From: an uncultured Lachnospiraceae bacterium
GTDB taxonomy: Bacteria > Bacillota > Clostridia > Lachnospirales > Lachnospiraceae
DNA length: 64,000 nt
Assembly (NCBI GenBank): GCA_910584685.1
Contig: CAJUAO010000011.1
Coordinates: 1-64,000 of the forward strand
Reading direction: 5' to 3'
Shown here one piece after another: positions 8,944-17,724 of the stretch. The notes under the pieces are model-generated. The model saw nothing but the letters and a program-made list of their open reading frames with translations, had not been told where the DNA came from and did no database searches. Position 1 is the stretch's first letter, and each line of letters starts with the position of its first letter. A program made the translations under genes and the position numbers.

Positions 8944-9834
8944 ATGTCAATTTTTACAGGAGCAGGAGTTGCTATAGTAACGCCAATGAAGGAGGACGGC
9001 AGCGTAAATTTTGAAGCCTTTGGGGAGCTTTTGGAGTATCAGATATCAGAAGGTACGGACTGCATTATAGTGTGCGGAACTACGGGAGAATCATCAACCA
9101 TGACCCACGAGGAGGATTTGGCATGCATAAGGTTTGTTATAGATAAGGTTAATAAGAGGGTGCCTGTTGTGGCAGGAACAGGCTCAAACTGTACGGCAAC
9201 AGCAATCCAGAAATCTATAGAGGCCGAAAAGCTTGGGGCAGACGGAGTACTTTTAGTTACGCCGTACTATAATAAGGCTACCCAGGGAGGACTTGTGAAG
9301 CACTTTACAGCCATAGCCGACGCTATAAATATACCTTGTATTCTTTATAATGTTCCGTCAAGAACAGGCTGCAATATTCTTCCTGAGACTGTTATGGAGA
9401 TTGTAAATAAGGCAAAAAATAAAAATGTAGCGGCTATAAAGGAGGCAAGCGGAAACATATCGCAGGTGGCAAAGCTTGCAAGTATTTCAAATGGCGCTAT
9501 AGACATATATTCAGGAAACGACGACCAGATAGTTCCTATTCTTTCACTGGGAGGAAAAGGAGTTATATCCGTTCTGTCAAATATCGCGCCGAGACAGACA
9601 CACGATATTGTTGCAAAATATCTTGAGGGTAACGTAAAGGAAAGCATGGATATACAGCTAAAGGCTATACCTCTTATAAACGCCCTTTTCTGCGAGGTAA
9701 ATCCAATTCCCGTAAAGGCGGCGCTTAATCTTATGGGTAAAAATGCAGGAGCTCCAAGACTTCCGCTTACGGAGATGGAGGAGTCAAATAAGGAGAAGCT
9801 TAAAATAGCAATGAAGGATTTCGGAATACTGTAA
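8944..9834 (+). CDS. dapA: 4-hydroxy-tetrahydrodipicolinate synthase
   Basis: Condenses pyruvate with aspartate semialdehyde, the first committed step of lysine and meso-diaminopimelate synthesis. The 296-residue length is typical. Family motifs are VCGTTGESSTMTHEE, VTPYYNK, LYNVPSRTG and AAIKEASGN, the last with the Schiff-base lysine; the GNDDQIVPILSLGGKGVISV segment follows. The ATG at 8944 is chosen because GAGAGGA precedes it and it begins the conserved sequence MSIFTGAGVAIVTP. An open frame continuing upstream runs into the riboswitch terminator and is not coding. dapB follows 46 nt later. Confidence 0.97.
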   Translation: MSIFTGAGVAIVTPMKEDGSVNFEAFGELLEYQISEGTDCIIVCGTTGESSTMTHEEDLACIRFVIDKVNKRVPVVAGTGSNCTATAIQKSIEAEKLGADGVLLVTPYYNKATQGGLVKHFTAIADAINIPCILYNVPSRTGCNILPETVMEIVNKAKNKNVAAIKEASGNISQVAKLASISNGAIDIYSGNDDQIVPILSLGGKGVISVLSNIAPRQTHDIVAKYLEGNVKESMDIQLKAIPLINALFCEVNPIPVKAALNLMGKNAGAPRLPLTEMEESNKEKLKIAMKDFGIL

Positions 9835-9880
9835 AAATATATGGAAACGCACGAAAGATATGTGCAGAAAAGAGGTAAAA

Positions 9881-10636
9881 ATGACAAGAATTATAATGGT
9901 GGGCTGCGGCGGAAAAATGGGAAAGACTATATCTGATATAGTAAGAAATGATAGTGATGCAGAGATAGTTGCAGGCGTTGATATAAATACAAGCTGGGCA
10001 AATGATTATCCGGTTTATCCCTTTATAAAGGACGTAAAGGAGGAGGCGGATGTTATAATTGATTTTTCCACGCCAAAGGTACTTAAGGAGCTTATAAGCT
10101 TTGCAAAGGAAAAGAAGGCTGCGGTAGTTTTATGTACCACAGGCTATTCAGAGGAACAGATAGAGTTTATAAATGAGGCTGCAAAGGAGTGTACCCTTCT
10201 CCGCTCCGCCAATATGTCAATGGGAATTAACACAATGGTAAAGGTTATGGAGACAGTGGCTAAGACACTTGCAGACGCAGGCTTTGACATTGACATAGTA
10301 GAAAAGCACCACAATCAAAAGCTGGATGCCCCAAGCGGCACAGCTATTGCCCTTGCGGATGTTATAAATGAGCAGCTTAACGGAGAGTATGAGTATGTAT
10401 ATGACAGAAGTACAAGAAGGGAAAAGAGACCTGTAAAGGAAATCGGGCTTAGCGCTGTAAGAGGAGGAACTATAGTCGGTGAGCATGAGATTATATTTGC
10501 AGGAACCGACGAGGTTATAGAATTTAAGCACACGGCATATTCAAAGGCAATATTTGGAAAGGGAGCAGTGCAGGCAGCTAAGTTTCTTAAGGGTAAGCCG
10601 GCAGGGCTGTATGGAATGAAGGAAGTTATAAATTAA
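9881..10636 (+). CDS. dapB: 4-hydroxy-tetrahydrodipicolinate reductase
   Basis: NAD(P)H-dependent reductase acting directly after DapA. The 251-residue protein starts with the Rossmann motif VGCGGKMGK, has the DFSTP and LCTTGY segments, and the substrate/catalytic block EKHHNQKLDAPSGTA. The C-terminal HEIIFAGTDEVIEFKH segment is also typical. The ATG at 9881 follows AGAGG; an in-frame start 21 nt upstream is less well placed. Co-transcribed with dapA under the lysine riboswitch. Confidence 0.96.
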   Translation: MTRIIMVGCGGKMGKTISDIVRNDSDAEIVAGVDINTSWANDYPVYPFIKDVKEEADVIIDFSTPKVLKELISFAKEKKAAVVLCTTGYSEEQIEFINEAAKECTLLRSANMSMGINTMVKVMETVAKTLADAGFDIDIVEKHHNQKLDAPSGTAIALADVINEQLNGEYEYVYDRSTRREKRPVKEIGLSAVRGGTIVGEHEIIFAGTDEVIEFKHTAYSKAIFGKGAVQAAKFLKGKPAGLYGMKEVIN

Positions 10637-10652
10637 TGAAGCGGAGAAAAAT

Positions 10653-11156
10653 ATGGAACTTTGGGATATATATGACAAGAATAAAAAGCCTACGGGAAGA
10701 ACAATGGAGCGGAACAGCTGGTGTTTAAGGGATGATGAATACCACCTTACGGTGCTGGGAGTGATATTAAGGACTGACGGATGTTTTCTGATTACAAGGC
10801 GCGTAATGACAAAGGCGTGGGCTCCCGGCTGGTGGGAGGTATCAGGGGGAGCCGCAATGGCGGGAGAAACCTCTTATGAAGCGGTAAAAAGAGAGGTAAA
10901 AGAGGAAACGGGACTTGACGTATCAGGTGCAGAGGGAGGCTATATGTTTACATACCACAGGGAAAATCCGGGAGAGGGAGATAATTATTTTGTGGATGTA
11001 TACAGATTTATGATGGACTTTAAGGAGGAGGAGCTATGCCTTCAGGCGGCTGAGACAGACGGATATAAGCTTGCAACGAAGGAGCAGATAAGTAAGCTCG
11101 CAGAAGAAGGCATTTTTCTGCATTATGACAGCATTAAAGAGGTTTTTAATATATAG
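10653..11156 (+). CDS. NUDIX hydrolase
   Basis: A 167-residue NUDIX protein that begins ELWDIYDKNKKPTGRTMER, typical of the isopentenyl-diphosphate isomerase-like or YfcD-like NUDIX subgroup. The NUDIX box is visible as GAAMAGETSYEAVKREVKEE, fitting GX5EX7REUXEEXGU. The substrate is not predictable. It starts 16 nt after dapB and is probably in the same operon, without an obvious link to lysine synthesis. Confidence 0.9.
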   Translation: MELWDIYDKNKKPTGRTMERNSWCLRDDEYHLTVLGVILRTDGCFLITRRVMTKAWAPGWWEVSGGAAMAGETSYEAVKREVKEETGLDVSGAEGGYMFTYHRENPGEGDNYFVDVYRFMMDFKEEELCLQAAETDGYKLATKEQISKLAEEGIFLHYDSIKEVFNI

Positions 11157-11160
11157 ACGG

Positions 11161-11189
11161 TTGACAGCATACGGCATATTGACTATAAT
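11161..11189 (+). promoter_or_regulatory. Consensus promoter of the TetR operon
   Basis: TTGACA (11161-11166), a 17-nt spacer, and TATAAT (11184-11189), a perfect sigma-A consensus. The AT-rich partly palindromic stretch just after it (about 11190-11212) may hold an operator for the TetR protein. Confidence 0.85.
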
Positions 11190-11234
11190 ATAAATATAAT
11201 TATATAATTATGTTTATAGAAAAGAGGTGCTGTA

Positions 11235-11843
11235 ATGGCGAGAAAAACCCAGATTTCAAAAGAGGTCATTTTGGAGACCGCATTGAAGATGCTTATTCGC
11301 AATGGATATTCATCTGTAAATATTAAAACATTATCTAAAGAAATTGGCTGTTCCACCCAGCCCCTTGTATGGCATTTTGAAAACATGGAGGGCCTTCGTA
11401 AGGATTTAGCCCAATATGCTTTAAGCTACGCTAACGAAAAGATGCGTCCGGCTGCTGAAAACGGGGTGGAAGCCTTTGAACAGGTAGGAGTTGCCTTTAT
11501 TCATATTGCCGTAGCAAAGCCCAATCTATTCCGTTTCCTTTATCTTGAAGGATATAGCGGCTCTCCGGCAGAAAATTTTGACGCGTTGACGAAAGATGAT
11601 GATAATGCTGAGCTGATTAAAAGAATCTCAAGGGATTTAGGAATTTCAGAGGATAGCGCAGGGAGATATTTGCAGAATACAATTATTTATACATACGGTA
11701 TTGCTGCGCTTTCGGCAACTGGTATTATCAAGGCATCCGAGGATGAAATCATGAATTTAGTTAATAGCGCTGCAGACGGTTTTCTTATGCAGGAGGGAGC
11801 TGACCCTGACAAAATACCTAAGCATAAGGAGAAAAGGAAATGA
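11235..11843 (+). CDS. TetR/AcrR-family transcriptional regulator
   Basis: A 202-residue one-component regulator. The N-terminal helix-turn-helix is visible at about residues 8-50 (ISKEVILETALKML, then VNIKTLSKEIGCSTQPLVWHFENMEGL). The C-terminal ligand domain resembles the TetR_C_33/WHG types and cannot be assigned a ligand. Its stop overlaps the start of the downstream hydrolase by ATGA, so the two are translationally coupled and probably functionally linked. Autoregulation is likely but not shown. Confidence 0.9.
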   Translation: MARKTQISKEVILETALKMLIRNGYSSVNIKTLSKEIGCSTQPLVWHFENMEGLRKDLAQYALSYANEKMRPAAENGVEAFEQVGVAFIHIAVAKPNLFRFLYLEGYSGSPAENFDALTKDDDNAELIKRISRDLGISEDSAGRYLQNTIIYTYGIAALSATGIIKASEDEIMNLVNSAADGFLMQEGADPDKIPKHKEKRK

Positions 11844-12943
11844 AAGCAAGACATATTTTTTTACTGACAGCCATGATTATAGAGCTTATATTATTCTTCT
11901 ATTGTTTCATTAGAAAATCAAATCATGTTCCTGCAGGTTATATCTGCGGAGTACTATCCCTTGTTCTTTTTGTGTGTACAGGCTGGCTTTTGCTTTTTCC
12001 GAAAGTAACTCCGGTTGAGACAACAGGTAAATATAAGATAATACGAGAGGATAGCTTTTATATTGACACATCGCGGCTTGAAACATATAATGATGACGGA
12101 GGCTATCGTGAATTACCTGTGTCTTTTTGGTATCCTGACGGATATGATGATATACAGCGCTGTCCCTTAGTAGTATTTTCTCACGGCAGCTTTGGCGTAA
12201 AGGAAAGTAACGAAACACTCTATCGTGAGCTTGCAAGCCACGGCTATGCAGTGTGCTCTATTGACCATACATATCAATGCTTTAAGACGAAGCTTTCAAA
12301 CGGCAGAACAATTCGTGTAAGCGGAGAGTTTATGAAAGAAATTGCATCCGATAAGCCTCAGGATAAGCCGGAGCAGTCATTAGCGCATTTTGAAAAATGG
12401 ATGGAAATTCGTACAGGGGATATAAATTTTGTTTTAGATACGATTATTGAAAATGTAGACGAGGGAAACAATGAATTGAAAGCGTATAATTTAATCGACA
12501 CTTCCCGAATTTGCGTAATGGGACATTCCTTAGGTGGCTCGGCGGCTCTTGGAGTAGGCAGGCAGAGAGATGATATATCGGCGGTTATTTCACTGGAGGC
12601 TCCGTTTCTTTGCGACATTAAAGGAGTGGATAAAGACGGAAGCTTTATTTTTGAGCAGTCAGAATATCCCGTGCCTGTACTGAACATATACTCTGACGCA
12701 TCATGGGAGCATTTGCGGGAATGGAAGCAATACGAGGAAAACGCAAGACTATTGGATATGGAGTCAGAGGATATTCAAAATGTGCATTTTTCTGGTATCG
12801 GTCATTTTTCATTGACAGACCTGTCCCTGACATCTCCATTTTTAACAATGATATTTGACGGCGGAAGCCCAAAGGATGCGCCGCAGGCAACATTAAAAAA
12901 ACTCAATGAGATATGCCTTACATTTCTTGATAAGCACTTATGA
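11840..12943 (+). CDS. Membrane-anchored alpha/beta hydrolase
   Basis: A 367-residue protein with two or three N-terminal hydrophobic segments (about residues 3-55) and then an alpha/beta-hydrolase domain. FSHGSFGVKESNETLYREL resembles the oxyanion-hole region of platelet-activating-factor-acetylhydrolase/dienelactone-hydrolase-like enzymes. The nucleophile elbow is MGHSLGG near residue 228, and a candidate catalytic His lies in GIGHFSLTD near residue 321. Substrate unknown. It overlaps the TetR gene by 4 nt. Confidence 0.85.
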   Translation: MKARHIFLLTAMIIELILFFYCFIRKSNHVPAGYICGVLSLVLFVCTGWLLLFPKVTPVETTGKYKIIREDSFYIDTSRLETYNDDGGYRELPVSFWYPDGYDDIQRCPLVVFSHGSFGVKESNETLYRELASHGYAVCSIDHTYQCFKTKLSNGRTIRVSGEFMKEIASDKPQDKPEQSLAHFEKWMEIRTGDINFVLDTIIENVDEGNNELKAYNLIDTSRICVMGHSLGGSAALGVGRQRDDISAVISLEAPFLCDIKGVDKDGSFIFEQSEYPVPVLNIYSDASWEHLREWKQYEENARLLDMESEDIQNVHFSGIGHFSLTDLSLTSPFLTMIFDGGSPKDAPQATLKKLNEICLTFLDKHL

Positions 12944-12978
12944 TATACAATTAAATTTTACGGAGGCAGAGTAATATT

Positions 12979-13740
12979 ATGATTAGGGAAAACGAATATC
13001 CGATTTTGGAGTTTGATAATAACAGGACTGCGAAAATAAATCCTACCACTTTTTCAGAAAAATTCTTTGAAACAGATAAGCTGGTTATTACTTTTTTCCC
13101 GGAGGTTATGGATAAGCTTGCAGCAGAGGGAAGGATAATTATTGAAAGAACTATTGGCGGTGAAAATCCTGTTTTGATATATCGTTTTGTGGATTCAAAT
13201 ATTTTAATTACCCTTGGACATGTGGGTTGTCCTGCCTGTGGAGGAAACCTGGATTTATTTAATTCTATGGGTATTACTAAAGTTATGTTTTGCGGAGGCG
13301 GCGGAGTTCTTGATAAAAATATTGAGGTTGGCCAGATACTTGTAGTAGAAGGGGCAATCAGGGACGAAGGCTTTTCATACCATTACATAGAGCCCTCAAG
13401 GTATATTTATACGAATCCTATAACTACAGAAAAAATTACTAAGTATTTGGAGGAAAATGCAATTTCATATATTCGTGGCCTTACCTGGACAACAGATGCC
13501 ATATTCAGGGAAACCGGCGACAGGATTGCTAAGAGAAAAGAAGAAGGCGCCAAGATTGTTGAGATGGAACAGGCAGGCTGTATCGCAGTTTCACAGTTTA
13601 GGGGTTTTGAGTACGGAGCATTAATATATGGAGGCGACGATTGCTCACAGGATGAGTGGAGCAATAGAGAATGGCGGAGCAGGGAGGGAATACGCTATGA
13701 TTTGGTAATGCTTTGCAAAAGATTAGTTGAAATAATATAG
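12979..13740 (+). CDS. Nucleoside phosphorylase family protein
   Basis: A 253-residue member of the PNP/UDP phosphorylase superfamily, which splits nucleosides with phosphate. The family core is visible as TKVMFCGGGGVL and, near the C-terminus, KIVEMEQAGCIAVSQ, the EME motif that binds ribose. The N-terminal region differs from standard uridine phosphorylase, so the substrate is uncertain. It has a good ribosome site (CGGAGG) and follows the hydrolase by 35 nt. Confidence 0.85.
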   Translation: MIRENEYPILEFDNNRTAKINPTTFSEKFFETDKLVITFFPEVMDKLAAEGRIIIERTIGGENPVLIYRFVDSNILITLGHVGCPACGGNLDLFNSMGITKVMFCGGGGVLDKNIEVGQILVVEGAIRDEGFSYHYIEPSRYIYTNPITTEKITKYLEENAISYIRGLTWTTDAIFRETGDRIAKRKEEGAKIVEMEQAGCIAVSQFRGFEYGALIYGGDDCSQDEWSNREWRSREGIRYDLVMLCKRLVEII

Positions 13741-13814
13741 CGCTGCGACTTCCTATAATTTAACAAATAGAAGTGATATTACGGATTATAACAGAAAATC
13801 ATTAGTTTAAGGAT

Positions 13815-13852
13815 ATGTCCTCCGGTTGTTTAAGCTGCCGGAGGACATTTTA
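13815..13852 (+). terminator. Intrinsic terminator after the phosphorylase gene
   Basis: Stem ATGTCCTCCGG (13815-13825) / CCGGAGGACAT (13838-13848) followed by TTTTAT. Ends the TetR-hydrolase-phosphorylase unit. Confidence 0.9.
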
Positions 13853-14035
13853 TATGTAAAAATAATTTGTTTTCAGTATAATTCATACAGGCACAGGACT
13901 TATATAGATGCAGGACTTTAATAAAAAATTTTTTTTAAATCTGACCACTTATATTTTAAAATAAACCGAGTATTTCAAATCCATTGAAAACAAGCTTAAA
14001 TCTCCATATAATAATATCATAAGGAGGTGCTGTTT

Positions 14036-14476
14036 ATGGAGGTTGAAATTAAAATTGACAGTTCATATACTGAGCCTAAAATTATTATTATGGCTGCTTC
14101 AATGACAGAAGATATTAATAATATTGTAAAAAAAATATCAGAAGAAACTTCATTGATAATTTCCGGAAGCAGGAATGATAAAATTGAGGTCCTTGAACAA
14201 TCAGAGCTGATTAGGATTTACGCCGGAGGGGGAAGGGTTTTTGCAGTGACAGACAAGGGAGAATATATTTTACGCCTTAGGCTGTATGAATTAGAAAAAA
14301 GATTAAGCTCCTGTCAGTTTGTCCGTATTTCAAATTCGGAAATCATTAACCTGAAAAAGGTCAGTCACTTTGATTTAAGCTTTACAGGCACAATTTGCGT
14401 TAAATTGTCAAATAACACAACAACATATGTTTCAAGGCGTTATGTTTCAAAGGTAAAGAAAATATTAGGAATATGA
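14036..14476 (+). CDS. LytTR-domain DNA-binding regulator
   Basis: A 146-residue regulator whose C-terminal half (about 55-145) is a LytTR DNA-binding domain: ISNSEIINLKKVSHFDLSF and the terminal YVSRRYVSKVKKILGI are typical. The N-terminal half has no receiver domain. The ATG at 14036 follows AAGGAGG with 8-nt spacing. It is immediately followed by a DUF3021 membrane protein, the standard partner of stand-alone LytTR regulators in Firmicutes, which are thought to be controlled by that membrane protein. Confidence 0.92.
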   Translation: MEVEIKIDSSYTEPKIIIMAASMTEDINNIVKKISEETSLIISGSRNDKIEVLEQSELIRIYAGGGRVFAVTDKGEYILRLRLYELEKRLSSCQFVRISNSEIINLKKVSHFDLSFTGTICVKLSNNTTTYVSRRYVSKVKKILGI

Positions 14477-14486
14477 GGTGAAGAAA

Positions 14487-14969
14487 ATGAAAAAGAAAAT
14501 AATTATACGCGGCGCTTTAGGATTTTTGACAGGAATTACAATAGGATATTTAATTACAATAATTATGTCTTTGGTATTTGCAAATGGATATTACTCTCCC
14601 TGTGTGCCTGAACTTATTTCTATAATGGGAAATGAAATTAATGCAGTTATTTTGCAGGCCTTGCTTAGCGGCTTGCTTGGCGCAGGCTTTGGAGCCTGCT
14701 CCGTAATATGGGAGATAGAGCGTTGGAGTATCGTTATGCAGACAGGAATATATTTTACGCTTGTTTCCATAATAATGCTTCCCATTGCATGGATTTTGTA
14801 TTGGATGGAGCATAGCATTGGAGGCTTTTTAAGCTATTTTATGATTTTTCTTTTTATTTTTGCCCTTATATGGGTTATACAATTTTTAATTGGAAAGCAG
14901 ATTGTAAGAAAAATGAATGATAATTTACACAAGGCAAGGGAGGATAAGAGTAAGGGTAATAATTTATAA
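14487..14969 (+). CDS. DUF3021 membrane protein
   Basis: A 160-residue protein with four predicted transmembrane segments: about residues 8-30, 50-70, 85-105 and 112-135. It lies 10 nt after the LytTR gene. DUF3021 proteins routinely pair with LytTR regulators and probably modulate them at the membrane. The ATG at 14487 is preceded by TGAGGTG. Confidence 0.88.
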   Translation: MKKKIIIRGALGFLTGITIGYLITIIMSLVFANGYYSPCVPELISIMGNEINAVILQALLSGLLGAGFGACSVIWEIERWSIVMQTGIYFTLVSIIMLPIAWILYWMEHSIGGFLSYFMIFLFIFALIWVIQFLIGKQIVRKMNDNLHKAREDKSKGNNL

Positions 14970-15122
14970 TTATGTTAAAAATCAACCTATGGTTGAATAA
15001 GGCAGATAAATTCTCCTGTCCGGTTATTGCCTGAAGCATGAAATTTAAGCTATTATATGGTTAGAAATTTATACAGGCAGAACTTAGCAGTCTGCCGTCT
15101 GTAAAAGTGGAGGTATAATATA

Positions 15123-16373
15123 ATGCTTAATAGTGTTAAAATCGGTAATTTTATAATGGATAAAAGAAAATCCCTTGGTTTGACGCAGCAGCAGCTTGCA
15201 GATAAGCTGAAGGTTTCCTTTCAGGCGGTATCAAAGTGGGAGAACGGCACAACATATCCCAATATAGAGATATTAAGAGATTTAGCAACAGTATTGGATG
15301 TTTCTGTGGATGAAATATTAGCCGGGAGTGAAAGAAACCCGGAGGATTTATCATACAGCAAAGCAGGAATTGATATTGCCTATACGGATACTATAAAGCA
15401 GGAAATGTCAAAGCATTTGGAAACTGACGACAGGCGTGTTTTAAATGGAATGGGAGCATTTGCGTCATTGTATGATATTCATTTTCCAAAAATAAAAAAT
15501 CCTGTTTTAGTGCTTAAATCAGAGGAGCCCGGCTCTAAGCAGAAGCTTGCCATGGAATATGGCTATACGGAATCTATCTGCCATGATATGATTAACCATC
15601 TTGTAAACGATATAGCAGTTATGGGGGCAAGGCCCTTGGCAGTATTAGACACGATTGTATGCGGAAATGCCGAGAAGGACACTATTAAAACATTGGTAAA
15701 GGGAGTATCGGATGCGTGCAGATTAAATGAATGTTCCCTCGTAGGAGGAGAAACCTCCATACAGCCATCTGTGATAGAGTCAGGAGTTTATATACTTACT
15801 TCAAGTATTGCAGGCATTGCAGAAAAAGCTAAGGTGATTGACGGCTCCGCCATACAAGAGGGAGACAGTGTCCTGGCGGTAGCCTCAAACGGCTTGCATA
15901 CAAACGGTTATTCATTAGTTCGTCTGCTGATGGATAAAATGCCTCAAATCAAATTGGATAAAATAGACGGGCTGACCTTTATAGAGCAGATAATGAAGCC
16001 CCATACTCCATATTATAAAGCAATCAAGGACCTGCCTGACAAAAGCCTTATACACGGAATGGCTCATATTACAGGCGGTGGCATAGAAGGAAATCTGAGG
16101 AGGATAATTCCAGACAGCTTAAGCGCAAAAATTGATTTGTCTAAGATAAGGATATTAAATATATTTAAGTATATTCGTAACAATGGCGGTATCAGCGATA
16201 AGGAAATGCTTAGAACCTTTAACTGCGGAGTTGGTATCTGCATGGTTGTTTCAGAGAGCGGTAAGGTTATGGTTATGAAGCATATTAATCAGTTTTATGA
16301 GTGCTATGAAATCGGAAGGATTGAAAAAGGAGAAAATAAGGTAGTATTTGAAAATCGCATGAGCTGGCTGTAA
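15123..16373 (+). CDS. XRE helix-turn-helix fused to a PurM/AIR-synthase-like domain
   Basis: A 416-residue fusion. Residues 1-66 are an XRE/Cro helix-turn-helix (SLGLTQQQLADKLKVSFQAV, then KWENGTTYPNIEIL). Residues 75-410 match phosphoribosylformylglycinamidine cyclo-ligase throughout: SKAGIDIAYTD, NDIAVMGARPLAVLD, GGETSIQP, SNGLHTNGYSLVR and HITGGGIEGNL. The usual DGVGTK segment reads EEPGSK, and GGFGG-like residues read GAFASL, so catalysis is doubtful. I infer a purine-responsive regulator or a regulator with its own enzyme-like sensor. It stands alone; no other pur genes are in the window. Confidence 0.85.
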   Translation: MLNSVKIGNFIMDKRKSLGLTQQQLADKLKVSFQAVSKWENGTTYPNIEILRDLATVLDVSVDEILAGSERNPEDLSYSKAGIDIAYTDTIKQEMSKHLETDDRRVLNGMGAFASLYDIHFPKIKNPVLVLKSEEPGSKQKLAMEYGYTESICHDMINHLVNDIAVMGARPLAVLDTIVCGNAEKDTIKTLVKGVSDACRLNECSLVGGETSIQPSVIESGVYILTSSIAGIAEKAKVIDGSAIQEGDSVLAVASNGLHTNGYSLVRLLMDKMPQIKLDKIDGLTFIEQIMKPHTPYYKAIKDLPDKSLIHGMAHITGGGIEGNLRRIIPDSLSAKIDLSKIRILNIFKYIRNNGGISDKEMLRTFNCGVGICMVVSESGKVMVMKHINQFYECYEIGRIEKGENKVVFENRMSWL

Positions 16374-16423
16374 TTAGATGAACAGCAGAATAGCTGCAGG
16401 TAATGTAATGGTGAAGCTTAAGT

Positions 16424-16518
16424 AAATGCGTTAAAATACGCTAAAATAAAATATGCTAAAATAAAATGCGTTAAAATACGCTAAAATAAAATGCGCTAAA
16501 ACAAAATGTGTCAAAATA
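16424..16518. repeat. AT-rich short tandem repeats
   Basis: A run of degenerate 13-14-bp units of the form AAAATGCGCTAAAAT or AAAATACGCTAAAAT, about six to seven copies. It lies between the HTH-PurM gene and tcdA. Function unknown; slippage-prone. Confidence 0.75.
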
Positions 16519-16601
16519 ATTTTTTTTTCTTGCCATATTTGCCATAAGCTATATAATAAAAATAAACAGTAAAAGCATTGTACAAATTGACCGGAGGAAT
16601 T

Positions 16602-17297
16602 ATGTTAAACCAGTTTTCAAGAACGGAGCTTCTTTTAGGAAAAGAGGCTATGGAAAAGTTAAGTAAGGCGCGGGTGGCAGTATTCGGCATAGGCGGGGTA
16701 GGCGGCTATGTCTGTGAGGCATTGGTAAGAAGCGGAGTAGGCGCTTTTGATTTGGTGGACAACGACAAGGTATGCCCGTCAAATTTAAACAGGCAGATTA
16801 TAGCTACCGTAAGAACAATAGGCAGATATAAGACTGATGTAATGAAGGAGCGTATTCTTGACATAAATCCAGATGCAGACGTAACAATACATAAATGCTT
16901 TTTTCTGCCTGAAAATGCAGACGAATTTTCCTTTGAGGAATACGATTATGTCGTTGATGCAGTAGATACGGTGACGGCTAAAATAGAGCTTGTGATGAAG
17001 TGCAGGGAAAAGAACATACCGGTAATAAGCAGCATGGGAGCCGGAAATAAGCTTGACGGAAGCAGATTTAAGGCAGCAGATATTTATAGTACAAAGGTTT
17101 GTCCGCTGGCTAAGGTTATGAGAAGGGAATTAAGAAAGCGGGGAGTAGAAAAGCTTAAGGTAGTATATTCGGAGGAAATACCTGTAAGCATAAAAGATAT
17201 GCCGGAGGGCTTTAAGGCCGGAAGCGTAGCCTTTGTTCCGTCTGTTGCCGGGCTTATTATAGCGGGGGAGGTAGTAAAGGATTTAACAGGAATATAA
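16602..17297 (+). CDS. tcdA: tRNA threonylcarbamoyladenosine dehydratase
   Basis: ThiF/E1-like ATP-dependent enzyme that cyclises t6A37 of tRNA to ct6A. The 231-residue protein has the Rossmann ATP motif FGIGGVGGYVCEAL, the DLVDNDKVCPSNLNRQI segment, and the family-specific SMGAGNKLDGSRF and DIYSTKVCPLAKVMR segments. The ATG at 16602 follows GGAGG; an upstream in-frame TTG has no support. It lies just upstream of a tRNA gene. Confidence 0.93.
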   Translation: MLNQFSRTELLLGKEAMEKLSKARVAVFGIGGVGGYVCEALVRSGVGAFDLVDNDKVCPSNLNRQIIATVRTIGRYKTDVMKERILDINPDADVTIHKCFFLPENADEFSFEEYDYVVDAVDTVTAKIELVMKCREKNIPVISSMGAGNKLDGSRFKAADIYSTKVCPLAKVMRRELRKRGVEKLKVVYSEEIPVSIKDMPEGFKAGSVAFVPSVAGLIIAGEVVKDLTGI

Positions 17298-17322
17298 AAA
17301 ATATAAAATATAAAAAAAATAC

Positions 17323-17350
17323 TTGCATATTATTTTTTTTGTGGTATACT
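17323..17350 (+). promoter_or_regulatory. Promoter of tRNA-Glu
   Basis: TTGCAT (17323-17328), 16-nt spacer, TATACT (17345-17350), 17 nt before the mature tRNA. Confidence 0.75.
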
Positions 17351-17367
17351 AGTTGAGTATTAAGTAT

Positions 17368-17439
17368 GGCTTGTTGGTCAAGAGGTTAAGACGCCGCCCT
17401 CTCACGGCGGAATCAGGGGTTCGATTCCCCTACAAGCTG
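17368..17439 (+). tRNA. tRNA-Glu (anticodon CTC)
   Basis: A 72-nt cloverleaf. The acceptor GGCTTGT pairs with ACAAGCT (first pair G-U). The anticodon stem is CCGCC/GGCGG around loop CTCTCAC, giving anticodon CTC. The T arm is GGGGT-TCGATTC-CCCCT-like. No encoded CCA; the next bases are GCTC. Confidence 0.95.
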
Positions 17440-17484
17440 CTCATGAAGATTGAATATGTTAGCAGTTATATGTGGTATTTGTTT

Positions 17485-17510
17485 GGACGCTGTGCAGGCG
17501 TTCTTTTTTT
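17485..17510 (+). terminator. Terminator downstream of tRNA-Glu
   Basis: Stem GGACGC/GCGTTC (17485-17503) followed by a run of seven T. Confidence 0.8.
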
Positions 17511-17603
17511 TGTATATCATATAGGAAATAGCTTTTATATAGCTGCAGATTCAGTATTGTTAAAATTACTTTGTGATTTAAATGTTCATGTGTAAAACGT
17601 AAA

Positions 17604-17636
17604 AAATAGGGCAGAGATGTTTAGTCTCTGCCCTAT
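17604..17636 (-). terminator. Terminator of the leftward phage-tail operon
   Basis: A 13-bp perfect stem AATAGGGCAGAGA/TCTCTGCCCTATT. Read on the minus strand it is followed by TTTTTTA. It ends the leftward structural gene block whose last gene stops at 17725. Confidence 0.85.
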
Positions 17637-17646
17637 TATGAATTCT

Positions 17647-17675
17647 TTATCAAGTTATAAGTGATAACTTGATAA
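17647..17675. repeat. Perfect inverted repeat
   Basis: TTATCAAGTTAT and ATAACTTGATAA separated by 5 nt, between the operon terminator and the last tail gene. It may be a second hairpin of the terminator region or a protein-binding site. Confidence 0.7.
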
Positions 17676-17724
17676 TATATTTTAGGAATATTAGTATTTA
17701 ATTGTAATTTGAGCATTATGGTTT

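Noticed and set aside
17368..17439. tRNA-Glu as phage attachment site
   Set aside because: I found no repeat of its 3' end near 49.9-50.1 kb and no integrase gene in the cluster.
17353..17595. Open frame across the tRNA-Glu gene
   Set aside because: It overlaps the tRNA and its terminator and has no ribosome site or recognisable sequence.
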